Part shown: positions 40,904 to 51,925 of the stretch, piece by piece
Numbering within the stretch: position 1 is the stretch's first letter
Layout of the letters: the number at the start of each line of letters is the position of its first letter
DNA from: Nocardia carnea NBRC 14403
GTDB lineage: Bacteria; Actinomycetota; Actinomycetes; Mycobacteriales; Mycobacteriaceae
Direction of reading: 5' to 3'
Length of the DNA: 64,000 nucleotides
NCBI RefSeq assembly: GCF_000308515.1
Contig: NZ_BAFV01000003.1
Span: 1-64,000, forward strand
Made by a program: the position numbers and the translations under genes
Notes under the pieces: generated by a model
The model's database searches: none
What the model was told of the DNA's origin: nothing
Seen by the model: the letters and a program-made list of their open reading frames with translations, nothing else

Positions 40904-41427
40904 TGGCCCCTGAAAGCAATGCCGTAAGCCGGGGACCTCGGGTAGCGCCGGGGGAAACCGGGGATCTTTCCGTCTCGCCCGAGGAGCAGGCGACGGGCGG
41001 GCTCGCGCCGAATGCTTCCGGTCAGGCGAGCGCGGAAATCGGCCTGAAAACGCAGTTGCTGCGATTCGTGGCCACCGGAGCGCTCTCCGCGGTGGTCGAC
41101 TTCGGGCTGTACTGGCTGCTGCTCGAGGTGGCCGGACTACCGGTGAATATCGCGAAGGCGATCGGTTTCATTGCCGGCACCACGACGGCGTATCTGATCA
41201 ACCGGCGATGGACCTTCAACGCGCCGCCCAGCCGGGCCCGTTTCATCGCTGTGGTCGTGCTCTATGCCTTGACCTTTTGCGTGCAGGTCGGCATCAACTG
41301 GGTGGTCTACGAGGCCATCGACGAGGGCCTGTGGTGGCGGGTACCGCTGGCCTATCTGATCGCCCAGGGGACGGCGACGGTTATCAACTTCGTGGTGCAG
41401 CGCCTGGTCATCTTCCGTATCCGCTGA
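40903..41427 (+). CDS. GtrA-family membrane protein (Rv3789-like)
   Basis: 174 residues with four membrane spans after a 45-residue polar N-terminus. GtrA proteins carry polyprenyl-linked sugars across the membrane or help their enzymes. Diagnostic sequences are LLRFVATGALSAVVDFGLYW, AKAIGFIAGTTTAYLINRRWTF and a final FVVQRLVIFRIR. The mycobacterial gene in this position, Rv3789, was proposed first as a flippase for decaprenyl-phosphoryl-arabinose and later as a partner that recruits AftA and similar enzymes; the exact role is debated. It is divergent from dprE1. Confidence 0.88.
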   Translation: MAPESNAVSRGPRVAPGETGDLSVSPEEQATGGLAPNASGQASAEIGLKTQLLRFVATGALSAVVDFGLYWLLLEVAGLPVNIAKAIGFIAGTTTAYLINRRWTFNAPPSRARFIAVVVLYALTFCVQVGINWVVYEAIDEGLWWRVPLAYLIAQGTATVINFVVQRLVIFRIR

Positions 41428-41502
41428 TTTCTTTCGGCGCTGTCCCCGGCCGAGGGAGAACCTGGGGACCCTGGGCCCCGGCCCGGCAGTGTTTCGGCAC
41501 GA

Positions 41503-41539
41503 CGAGAGCCCCGGTCGTGGTCCACGACCGGGGTTCTCG
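41503..41539. terminator. Bidirectional terminator after the gtrA-like gene
   Basis: CGAGAGCCCCGGTCGTGG (41503-41520) pairs with CCACGACCGGGGTTCTCG (41522-41539) with one G-T mismatch near the base and a very short loop. It lies between two convergent genes. Confidence 0.8.
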
Positions 41540-41563
41540 CTTCCGGGTATGTGTTGTGCCTGC

Positions 41564-42049
41564 TCAGGCGACGCTGGTCAGCCGGCGCGGGCGCCGGGCG
41601 AGGGCGGTACGCACCGCCGCGCCGAGGGCGACCACCGGCGGAATCCAGCGGGACTCGTCGGGCGCGACGCCCCAGCTGGCCGAACCCGCCGAAAGGTGGG
41701 TGGGCGGCAGCGGGATGCCGTCACCGTCGGTGTGCACGACCGCACCGGCTGCCCGGAGCGCCTCGACGGCACGCTCGGCCTTGCGCATACCGGTGACCAG
41801 ATGGATTTCGCGGCGCTCGGCGCCCGGAATCTCGATGACCGGACCGGTCAGGTTGTTCGCGCGCAGGTACCGGCGTACCGACGCGGCCAACTCCCCGGTG
41901 ACCTCGACGGCGGACAGGTCGGCATCGGTGATCAGGCACAGGCCGTTGGTCGTTTCGGCGACCGTCCAGCCACGCTGGACGTAGTCCCGCGCGGCCGCGG
42001 ACTTGGCGCCCGCCGAGACGGAAGTCGAAAACGTCGTACGCACTGTCAT
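41564..42049 (-). CDS. Unknown protein, weak resemblance to primase-polymerase-like domains
   Basis: About 161 residues, cytoplasmic, no signal peptide. Opening AAARDYVQRGWTVAET and a later block HLVTGMRKAERAVEALRAAG, then GDGIPLPPTHLSAGSASW and RWIPPVVALGAAVRTAL, recall small actinobacterial proteins related to the N-terminal domain of bifunctional DNA primase/polymerases. Catalytic acidic residues of an active Prim-Pol are not evident, so a polymerase function is not claimed. ATG 42049 is chosen because GGGGA lies 6-7 nt upstream; 42055 and 42085 are alternatives. It stands alone between the GtrA-like gene and rmlC. Confidence 0.6.
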   Translation of the reverse strand: MTVRTTFSTSVSAGAKSAAARDYVQRGWTVAETTNGLCLITDADLSAVEVTGELAASVRRYLRANNLTGPVIEIPGAERREIHLVTGMRKAERAVEALRAAGAVVHTDGDGIPLPPTHLSAGSASWGVAPDESRWIPPVVALGAAVRTALARRPRRLTSVA

Positions 42050-42468
42050 CTCCATTCCCCGGTATAGATCAGCTCCGGCTTTCATGGGTCGTATCGGTGC
42101 CGGGTCCCCGTGGCGTTACGCCGTTCCAGCGAATTTTTTCGACTGTCGGCTAGGTCTCATTCCTTTCCACGGGGGAATAGCAGCGGCCGGCACCGCTATA
42201 CCTGGTCACGGTCGGCTTCCCGGGTGGAATCCAGGGAGGATCCCGGTACGGCCAGTGAGTCAGTGGACGAATCCCCCGAGAACCGGCCCGGCGACGGCCG
42301 GGGCGCCTGGGCCGGTGATTTCACCGGCACCGTGGGGGCGGCTCCGCGACGGAACCACCGGGCAGCGACATTACCGCCGAACCGGCCGCTCGGCGAATCC
42401 GGCGGAAACCGCGCTCGCGGCGGGGTTCTGCGCGATATTTCCGGCGCCGGCCCGATTCGCCCGGGCGG
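42050..42468. other. 419-nt gap, no gene supported
   Basis: Short frames exist on both strands but none has convincing starts or composition. A TCTATACC stretch (minus strand, near 42063) could be part of the promoter for the unknown minus-strand gene. Small GC-rich hairpins are present, for example GCCGGTGATTTCACCGGC near 42311-42328. Nothing further is recognised. Confidence 0.5.
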
Positions 42469-43023
42469 TCAGCGGTCGCGTAGTCGCGGTGCCGCCGCGT
42501 CCTTCGGTGAACGGAGGTAGGTGAGTGGCTGCCCGTCGCGACCGGCCGTCGGCCAATCGATGGCCAGATCCGGATCGAAGGCGTCCAGATCGTGGTCGTA
42601 TTCGGGGCTGTATTCGAGGGAGCACAAATAGGTGAGGGTGGAATCGTCGGCCAGCGACAGGACGGCATGCCCGAGCCCCTCGGAGAGGAAAACCGAGCGC
42701 CGGTCGCGGTCGTCGAGCAGCACACTGTCCCAGCGGCCGAAGGTCGGCGATCCGGCCCGCAGATCGATCACGACATCCAGGAACGCGCCCCGTACGCAGG
42801 TGACGTATTTCGCCTGGCCGGGCGGATCGTCGGTGTAATGGATCCCGCGCAGTACCCCGGCCGCGGAGACCGAGGTGTTGACCTGCAGCAGATCGAACGG
42901 CCGGCCGGTGATCTTCTCGAACTCCGAGGCGCGGAAGGTTTCGGCGAAACAGCCGCGATCGTCGCCGTGGACCGTGGGACTGAACACCCAGGCGCCGGGG
43001 ACCGACATCTCACTGATCCGCAT
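42469..43023 (-). CDS. rmlC: dTDP-4-dehydrorhamnose 3,5-epimerase
   Basis: 184 residues, single cupin domain, about 15-20 residues shorter than mycobacterial RmlC. It makes the third intermediate of dTDP-L-rhamnose, the sugar that links arabinogalactan to peptidoglycan. Family sequences are DDRGCFAETFRASEF, the catalytic-His block GVLRGIHYTDDPPGQAK, VRGAFLDVVIDLRAGSPTFG and the SEGLGHAVLSL substrate loop. It follows rmlA by 8 nt on the minus strand and is probably co-transcribed. The C-terminus ends in a charged tail after LTYLRSPKDA. Confidence 0.94.
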   Translation of the reverse strand: MRISEMSVPGAWVFSPTVHGDDRGCFAETFRASEFEKITGRPFDLLQVNTSVSAAGVLRGIHYTDDPPGQAKYVTCVRGAFLDVVIDLRAGSPTFGRWDSVLLDDRDRRSVFLSEGLGHAVLSLADDSTLTYLCSLEYSPEYDHDLDAFDPDLAIDWPTAGRDGQPLTYLRSPKDAAAPRLRDR

Positions 43024-43031
43024 CTACCTAC

Positions 43032-43904
43032 TCACCAACTCCGTCCGTGCTCGAGCAGATCGAGCAGATACTTACCGTAACCGGAGCGGGTGAGCGGGTC
43101 GGCCAGCAGGCACAGTTGTTCGTCGTCGATATAGCCCATCCGCCACGCGACCTCCTCCGGCACGCCGATCTTCAAACCCTGGCGTTCCTCGACGGTGCGC
43201 ACATAGTTGGCGGCGTCGAGCAGCGAATCGAAGGTGCCGGTATCGAGCCAGGCGGTGCCCCGCGCCAGCACATCGACACCCAGCCGGCCGGCTTCCAGAT
43301 AGGCCCGGTTGATATCGCTGATCTCGTATTCGCCGCGCGCCGACGGGACGAGACCGCGAGCGATCTCCACTACGTCGTTGTCGTAGAAGTACAGCCCCGG
43401 CACCACATAGTTCGAGCGCGGGACCTTCGGCTTCTCCTCGATGGAGATCGCCTTGCCGTCGGCGAATTCGACGACACCGTATGCGGTCGGATCCGAGACC
43501 CGGTAGGCGAAGATGGCGCCGCCGTCGATATCGGCGAACCGGTGCAGGCTGGTGCCCAGGCCGGGGCCGTGGAAGATGTTGTCGCCCAGAACCAGCGCGG
43601 CGGAGTCGCCGCCGATATGGCCGGCGCCGAGTACGAAGGCCTTCGCGATACCGTCGGGAACCGGCTGCACCACATAGCTGATCGAGATGCCGAACTGCGA
43701 TCCGTCGCCGAGTAGCCGGGTGAAGGATTCGGCGTCCTCGGGTGTGGTGATCACCAGGATGTCCCGGATACCGGCCAGCATGAGAGTGGACAGCGGGTAG
43801 TAGACCATCGGCTTGTCGTAGACCGGGACCAGCTGTTTGCTCACCCCGCGCGTGATCGGATGCAGCCGTGACCCGGTGCCGCCCGCCAGAATGATTCCGC
43901 GCAT
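43032..43904 (-). CDS. rmlA: Glucose-1-phosphate thymidylyltransferase
   Basis: 290 residues, the usual RmlA length. It joins dTTP and glucose-1-phosphate to dTDP-glucose, the first step of rhamnose synthesis. The nucleotide-binding signature [20 protein letters not shown] opens the protein. [52 protein letters not shown] and [17 protein letters not shown] follow in family order. No ribosome-binding site precedes ATG 43904; a weak CACACT lies 8 nt upstream, so it may be leaderless. First gene of rmlA-rmlC; rmlB lies 3.7 kb away on the other strand. Confidence 0.95.
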   Translation of the reverse strand: MRGIILAGGTGSRLHPITRGVSKQLVPVYDKPMVYYPLSTLMLAGIRDILVITTPEDAESFTRLLGDGSQFGISISYVVQPVPDGIAKAFVLGAGHIGGDSAALVLGDNIFHGPGLGTSLHRFADIDGGAIFAYRVSDPTAYGVVEFADGKAISIEEKPKVPRSNYVVPGLYFYDNDVVEIARGLVPSARGEYEISDINRAYLEAGRLGVDVLARGTAWLDTGTFDSLLDAANYVRTVEERQGLKIGVPEEVAWRMGYIDDEQLCLLADPLTRSGYGKYLLDLLEHGRSW

Positions 43905-44275
43905 GTTCGATCAGTGTGCCAGCCGGGATGCGGCGGTGTTCGTGCGGCAGGGTTACCGGGGGTCCGGTGGCCACGCCCGGGTGGGTGCGCGACCCGGGGC
44001 CCGGCCGGTTCGGGTGGCCCGATACCGGTGAGGCTGCGGCGCTTTCGGTGCGGACCGGGTGCGCCGGGACCCGTCTGCCGGTTTCGTTCCGGAAACATCG
44101 GGTACTCGGTGGAAATGAGGGCGTTACTTTTTCCGGTCCACGGCGAATTCGAACTTTCGACGCGGATTCGGTAGCGACCCGATATCTGTGCCGGCGGTGT
44201 GGCCGGAGTTTTCGCGTGTGAACCGACGCCCTCGTGATTCAGCGAGCTGTAGATATGGTCGAGAGGGGAGAGGTT
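43905..44275 (+). promoter_or_regulatory. Divergent intergenic region with likely promoter of the ATP-grasp gene
   Basis: This 371-nt spacer becomes clearly AT-richer from about 44080. TATGGT (44254-44259) fits a -10 box and would start transcription near 44266, just before the purine-rich ribosome-binding site GGGGAGAGG (44265-44273) and TTG 44276. That arrangement argues against earlier starts at 44234 or 44255. A 19-codon frame (44115-44174, MRALLFPVHGEF...) is present but unsupported. Confidence 0.4.
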
Positions 44276-45541
44276 TTGTCGATTTCGGCATCAGAATCCA
44301 GAGTTCGGAACACTGATGAAGGGTGCGACCCGGATAAAGGTTACGTTGCCTTGCTGGGTTGGAGTTTGAATGCCGTGGAAGCGGTGGATCGGTTCGACCG
44401 GCGCTACGTCGTGGTGGCCCCGGAGTGGGTGGCGGATTATTGCGCCGAAAACGGCATACCCTATCTTCCCTGGAACTTCGAACGGCTCAACGATCGGTCG
44501 ATGGAAATCGCCGAGACGCTACAGGACATGGGCGTGGACGTCGCCATTCCCATCTTCGAGGAAACCGTCGAATGGGCGGGTGCCATCAATTCGGTGTTGA
44601 TGGATAATCCACGCCTTTTCGGGCAGGCCATGCTGTTGCGCGACAAAGCGCTGATGAAGCGGCGCGCACAGTTGGGCGGTATCCGCGTCGGAATATTCGA
44701 GGAAGCCCACGAACGCGATGATGTGATCCGTTTTCTGAAACGAGTGAACCAGACCCTGCTCAAGCTCGACGGGGACCCCAACGATCCCATCCATGTGAAG
44801 GCCTTCGACAAGGCCGGCTGCCTCGGACATCGGGTTATCCGGACCCCGGACGAGATCGATACGATCCCCGACGACGAGTTCCCGGTCCTGATGGAATCAC
44901 ATCTGGACGGCTGGGAATTCGCCGTGGAGGCGTGGATACACAACGGCCGGATATGCTTCCTCAACATTTCCGAGTATGTCACCCTCGGGTATTCTGTATT
45001 CGTCCCGGCGACACCCGAGTTGGAGAAGTTCCGCCCGGAAATCATCCGCCAGGTCGAACGGCTGGTGAAAACGTTCGATATCGAGTTCGGCTTCGTGCAC
45101 CCGGAATATTTCGTCACCAGCGACGGTGAGATGTACTTCGGTGAGGTCGCCTACCGGCCGCCCGGGTTCAAGGTGTTCGAACTGCTGGAGCGCTCGTACG
45201 GGTTCAACGCCTACCATGCCCTCGTCCTGGCCTTCGACCCGAAGACCACCGAAGAAGAGATCGAGAACTTCTTTCCGCGGGAAGTGGAGGATGCGAAAGG
45301 GCATGCCGGCTGCTTCGGTGTTTATCCGCGGCGGCGCGTGGTCAGTCAGTTGTCGGTGCCCGACGAGACCGAGGACCACGAATATTTCGAAACTCACGAG
45401 CTCGCGGAGCCGTTGACGGAAAAAGTGACCAAACGTACCGCGTTCGGCAACCATTGGGGCCTGTTGTACTTCTTCGGTGACGACCCGTACACTTTGCGGG
45501 ATCTGCTGAAGCGACAGGAAGAGCTCGATTTCTACATCTGA
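44276..45541 (+). CDS. ATP-grasp family ligase, substrate unknown
   Basis: 421 residues from TTG 44276. A Rossmann-like pre-ATP-grasp region (GYVALLGWSLNAVEAVDRF) is followed by ATP-grasp landmarks: LLRDKALMKRRAQLGGIRVG, the nucleotide-binding FPVLMESHLDGWEFAVEAWI, and FGFVHPEYFVTSDGEMYFGE. In the metal site EVAYRPPG, E290 and R294 are kept but Ala292 stands where most members have Asn. Such enzymes join a carboxylate to an amine or other nucleophile through an acyl-phosphate. The first 600 bp are only about 52-57% GC by sample lines, well below the neighbours. A papain-like protein gene follows after 39 nt, also from a TTG; the two probably form an operon. Confidence 0.8.
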   Translation: MSISASESRVRNTDEGCDPDKGYVALLGWSLNAVEAVDRFDRRYVVVAPEWVADYCAENGIPYLPWNFERLNDRSMEIAETLQDMGVDVAIPIFEETVEWAGAINSVLMDNPRLFGQAMLLRDKALMKRRAQLGGIRVGIFEEAHERDDVIRFLKRVNQTLLKLDGDPNDPIHVKAFDKAGCLGHRVIRTPDEIDTIPDDEFPVLMESHLDGWEFAVEAWIHNGRICFLNISEYVTLGYSVFVPATPELEKFRPEIIRQVERLVKTFDIEFGFVHPEYFVTSDGEMYFGEVAYRPPGFKVFELLERSYGFNAYHALVLAFDPKTTEEEIENFFPREVEDAKGHAGCFGVYPRRRVVSQLSVPDETEDHEYFETHELAEPLTEKVTKRTAFGNHWGLLYFFGDDPYTLRDLLKRQEELDFYI

Positions 45542-45580
45542 TTCGTTCGGCAGTAATCTGATCACGGGGAGGATCCTCAT

Positions 45581-47563
<1,983 letters not shown>

Positions 47564-47598
47564 AACACCGGCCGCCCGCCGCGGTGCCCGCCGGGACG

Positions 47599-48621
<1,023 letters not shown>

Positions 48622-48623
48622 AC

Positions 48624-50144
48624 CTACGCCCAGACGTAGATGTGGTACTTCGCGACCGTGGCAACCAGCGCGATCGTCGCCGCCACCACGACCGTCACCG
48701 CGGCCCCCCGCCCCGGCTCACGATCCCCGGGGCCGCGCAGCCGGAACGGCATCCAGCGCAACAGCACCGCCGAGGTCACGATGGCCAGCGGAATGAAGTA
48801 CCGCCCCTGGACGCCGTCGATGATGTAGTACCCGACCGGCGTGAACGACATGTACAGCGTCACGTAGATCATCGCGACACTGGCGGCCATGGTCAGCGCG
48901 ACCACCAGCGTCCGCCGGAAATCCGGGTGAGCGAAGCGTTCGGCCGTCCCGACACTCACGGCGAGCGCCAGCAGGCAGGCCACGATCGCGGTGGCGGGCA
49001 CATTCACGTACGCGAAGCCGAGTTCGCCGAAGAATTCGGTGAACCATTCGTGGTCGCGGCGCAGAATGCTTTCCCAGAAGGTTCGCAGGAAACCGAACGG
49101 GTCGGTCAGGATGCCGATCAGCTGTTCACCGGTATCCACCGTGTACCACTGGTGCTTCGGGCGCATCAGGCTGGTGCCCTCGCCGGTGGGTGCCGCGATC
49201 TTCATCCACACCGCGAACCCGGCGGCGCCCAGGGCGGCGCAGGCCCAGGTGATCCAGCGGCGCCACCCGGTCAGGCCCATCCGTTCGGCCGGAATCAGCA
49301 CCACCAGCATGGCCAGCAGGATGTAAGTCGGTTTGCACAGCGGCAGCAGAACGGCGCAGGCCATCACCGCGGCCGTTTCGGTGCGACCCAGCCTGTCCCC
49401 GAGGAACAGTCCCTTGACCAGCAATGCGGAGACCAGCAGGGCGAGCGCGTTGGTGAGGGTGTCGGCGGTGATGGTGCCGGCCTGGAACACCGCGATCGGC
49501 AGAACGGCCACGGTGAAGGCCAGCCATTGGATGCGGTGCGCCCGCAGCGCCCACAGCGCGAAACCGACCACCAGCAGATACGAGGCCAGGCCGGCAAGCC
49601 TGGTGAGGCGCACCATCGTGCCCGCGTCGGCACCGACGAGGTCGGCGGTCCAGATACCGATCGCGTTCGGGATATAGGGCACCGCCGAATACGCCGCGGT
49701 ATTGGTGAACCACACCGTTTTCTGCTCGTCGGTGACCGGTGCGTCACTCAGCCGCTGGTAGGTGCCGGGGTCGGCGACGAGGGGGTACGGCTCACCCGGG
49801 TTGTGCGTGTAATCGTCGAGCGCGAATCCCATGAGCGCTTCCACGGCGGCCGGTACTTCACCGCCGTAGGCGACACCGCGGTCGTCCTCGATTTCGGTGG
49901 GGCCCAGTCCGCCTTGCGATACCTGGTAGGCGCGGCCGAACTGGGTGAGTTCGTCGTGTCCCCAGAACGGCGGGCTCATCACCGCGAACACCGTGCCGAA
50001 GATCCCGGCGAGCAGGAGGAAGGCGACGGTCGCCGGGCCGGCCCGGTGGATCACGGCGCGGCCGGCGCGGGCCGGAGCAGACAGGGGTTTACTGCCCGCG
50101 GCCCGCTCGTTTCCGGCGGGACGGGTCTCGGTATCGGCGGTCAA
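48624..50144 (-). CDS. DUF2142-family polytopic membrane protein, putative GT-C glycosyltransferase
   Basis: 506 residues from TTG 50144, whose codon overlaps the stop of the upstream gene (TTGA). About 11 membrane spans are visible. The first extracytoplasmic loop has FWGHDELTQFGRAYQ; an acidic pair here is typical of GT-C enzymes that use polyprenyl-phosphate sugars. A second large loop (about 120-190) and a late HEWFTEFFGELGFAYVNVPA segment recall DUF2142. The gene before it makes a polyprenyl-phosphate glycosyltransferase and a GtrA gene is divergent, so it could be the third, acceptor-specific member of a Gtr-like sugar-decoration system. The acceptor is unknown; family assignment is by resemblance. 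Confidence 0.7.
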   Translation of the reverse strand: MTADTETRPAGNERAAGSKPLSAPARAGRAVIHRAGPATVAFLLLAGIFGTVFAVMSPPFWGHDELTQFGRAYQVSQGGLGPTEIEDDRGVAYGGEVPAAVEALMGFALDDYTHNPGEPYPLVADPGTYQRLSDAPVTDEQKTVWFTNTAAYSAVPYIPNAIGIWTADLVGADAGTMVRLTRLAGLASYLLVVGFALWALRAHRIQWLAFTVAVLPIAVFQAGTITADTLTNALALLVSALLVKGLFLGDRLGRTETAAVMACAVLLPLCKPTYILLAMLVVLIPAERMGLTGWRRWITWACAALGAAGFAVWMKIAAPTGEGTSLMRPKHQWYTVDTGEQLIGILTDPFGFLRTFWESILRRDHEWFTEFFGELGFAYVNVPATAIVACLLALAVSVGTAERFAHPDFRRTLVVALTMAASVAMIYVTLYMSFTPVGYYIIDGVQGRYFIPLAIVTSAVLLRWMPFRLRGPGDREPGRGAAVTVVVAATIALVATVAKYHIYVWA

Positions 50145-51136
50145 CGGATATCCCCGGCCACGGGATCCGGCTGGGTTTCGCCGGTCGAAGCGGCCGGTGG
50201 TGCCGCGGTCGGCGCCTCGTAGCGCAGATAGATCAGCCGAGCGGCTTCGTGCCGGGAGCGGCGGATACCGTCCAGGATCAGGCCTGCGGTCCAGGCGAGG
50301 AAGCCCACCAGCAGCAGTGTGCACGCCAGGAAGAGGGTGGGGAAGCGCGGCACGGTATGGGATTCGTAGTATTCCGCGATGATCGGGATGGTCAGGACCA
50401 CCGAGACGAGCCAGCTCAGGGTGCCGAACAGGCCGTAGAACGCGACCGGCCGTTCGTGCCGGGCCAGGCCGAAGATCAGGGCCAGGATTTTGAATCCGTC
50501 GTGGTAGGTGCGCAGTTTGCTTTCACTGCCCGCGGGCCGGTCCCGGAAGCCGACCGGCACCGCGGCTTTCGGAACGCGCAAATGCAGCGAATGCACGGTG
50601 AGTTCGGTTTCGATCTCGAATTCCCGGGATACGGCAGGAAAGCTCTTGACGAAGCGGCGGGAGAACACCCGGAACCCGCTCAGCATATCCTCGACGTTTT
50701 CGCCGAAAACCTTGCCGACCACTCCGTTGAGGACCCGGTTACCGGTTTCGTGACCGGCCCGGTAGGCGGATCCGCCCACATCCTGCTTCCGGACGCCGAG
50801 CACATGATCGAAGGGCCCGGAGAGCAGGGTTTCGATCATTTCCGGGGCCGCGGCCGCATCGTAGGTGTCGTCGCCGTCGATCATGAGGTACACATCGGCC
50901 TCGATATCGGCGAAGGCGCGGCGTACGACATTGCCTTTGCCCTTGGCCAGTTCCTTGCGCACGATGGCGCCGGCGGCCTGTGCTTTCTCGACCGTGGCAT
51001 CGGTGCTGAGATTGTCGTATACGTACACGACAATTCCCGGCACCGCCGCCTTGAGGTCGGTGACGACTTTGGCGACCGACGCTTCTTCGTTGTGGCACGG
51101 AACCACGGCGGCAACGCGCAGAACGGTGGACTCCAC
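50141..51136 (-). CDS. GT2 polyprenyl-phosphate glycosyltransferase (GtrB/DPM-like)
   Basis: 331 residues. The N-terminal GT-A domain has AAVVPCHNEEASVAKVVTDL, the metal-binding MIDGDDTYDA and VGFRDRPAGSESKLRTYHDG. Two C-terminal spans (FGTLSWLVSVVLTIPIIAEY and FLACTLLLVGFLAWTAGLIL) are typical of enzymes that load glucose or another hexose onto decaprenyl phosphate. GAGGA 9 nt before GTG 51136 fixes the start; longer frames lack homology. It overlaps the DUF2142 gene (TTGA), and its divergent neighbour is a GtrA protein. The sugar donor cannot be read from the sequence. Confidence 0.85.
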   Translation of the reverse strand: MESTVLRVAAVVPCHNEEASVAKVVTDLKAAVPGIVVYVYDNLSTDATVEKAQAAGAIVRKELAKGKGNVVRRAFADIEADVYLMIDGDDTYDAAAAPEMIETLLSGPFDHVLGVRKQDVGGSAYRAGHETGNRVLNGVVGKVFGENVEDMLSGFRVFSRRFVKSFPAVSREFEIETELTVHSLHLRVPKAAVPVGFRDRPAGSESKLRTYHDGFKILALIFGLARHERPVAFYGLFGTLSWLVSVVLTIPIIAEYYESHTVPRFPTLFLACTLLLVGFLAWTAGLILDGIRRSRHEAARLIYLRYEAPTAAPPAASTGETQPDPVAGDIR

Positions 51137-51296
51137 CTGGTCAAATCCTCGAAATCGATGGATATGGGAACACCGGGAGAGTACCGGGCTGTATCCATGG
51201 GGCAGAAGCGAGGGCCCTTCGTGGTTACACTGTGCTGCCGCCTCCGGGCCTGACTCGCTCCTGCCATGTCGTGACCGATGGCTCAGGTCACTACGG

Positions 51297-51309
51297 TACC
51301 GTCGGCGCG
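51297..51309 (+). promoter_or_regulatory. Candidate -10 box for leaderless second gtrA-like gene
   Basis: TACCGT (51297-51302) lies 6 nt before GTG 51309; TACGGT at 51292 overlaps it. No ribosome-binding site is present. Confidence 0.45.
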
Positions 51310-51851
51310 TGTCATCTGGTGAGTCGTCGGCCGTGGTCGACACCGGCGCGCCGGTCCCCCGTTCGCTCGTCGCGCGAGTGCGTGCCGGGCTACGGCAGAG
51401 CGCGGCGTTCCTGGTAGTCGGGGTGATCGGGTTCCTGGTCGATGCCGGCGCCTACAACCTGCTGGTGTTCAACTTCGGTGCCTGGGGCGGCGAGGGAGTG
51501 ATGTTCCACATCCCGCTGCCCGCGAAGATCATCGCGATCGCGGTGGCGACCGTGGTCACCTACTTCGGCAACAAATGGTGGACGTTCTCGCACAAGCAAA
51601 CCGGTAGCCCGGCCCGCGAGTACGTGATGTACGCGCTGATCAATGTGATCGCCATCGGGCTGCAGCTGGGTTGCCTGGGTTTCTCCCGGTATGTGCTGGA
51701 TCTGTCCACCCCGCTGGCCGACAATATTTCTGGAACACTGATAGGTCAGATCATCGCGGTGGTGTTCCGCTATTGGGCCTATGGCAAGTTCGTGTTTACA
51801 GGTGGAGGCGATAGGGAAACGACCGAACGGGCGACCGGCGTGGCTGATTGA
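51309..51851 (+). CDS. Second GtrA-family membrane protein
   Basis: 180 residues with four membrane spans: SAAFLVVGVIGFLVDAGAYN, IIAIAVATVVTYFGNKWWTF, YALINVIAIGLQLGCLGF and IIAVVFRYWAYGKFVF. KIIAIAVATVVTYFGNKWWT is the family hallmark. GtrA proteins are thought to flip polyprenyl-phosphate hexoses. Its divergent neighbours make such a lipid-linked sugar and a possible transferase, while the next gene on the same strand is a second GlfT2-like enzyme. It is distinct in sequence from the Rv3789-like protein at 40.9 kb. The GTG at 51309 directly after a -10-like box is preferred over upstream frames. Confidence 0.85.
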   Translation: MSSGESSAVVDTGAPVPRSLVARVRAGLRQSAAFLVVGVIGFLVDAGAYNLLVFNFGAWGGEGVMFHIPLPAKIIAIAVATVVTYFGNKWWTFSHKQTGSPAREYVMYALINVIAIGLQLGCLGFSRYVLDLSTPLADNISGTLIGQIIAVVFRYWAYGKFVFTGGGDRETTERATGVAD

Positions 51852-51925
51852 TATTCTCGGGCCCGCCGCGAACCGTATTCCGGGACATGTCGGTCCCGTC
51901 GGCATATAAGGATTTCGAGGACTTC

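Noticed and set aside
42003..42524. Plus-strand frames in the gap before rmlC
   Set aside because: They overlap rmlC or the unknown minus-strand gene, have no ribosome-binding site and give low-information Arg/Pro/Ser translations.
43914..44174. Short frames between rmlA and the ATP-grasp gene as precursor peptides
   Set aside because: No convincing start signal; the 19-codon MRALLFPVHGEF frame is possible but has only a poor ribosome-binding site.
44234..44275. Earlier starts (44234, 44255) for the ATP-grasp gene
   Set aside because: They fall in or before the likely -10 box, while TTG 44276 has a strong ribosome-binding site 2-5 nt upstream.
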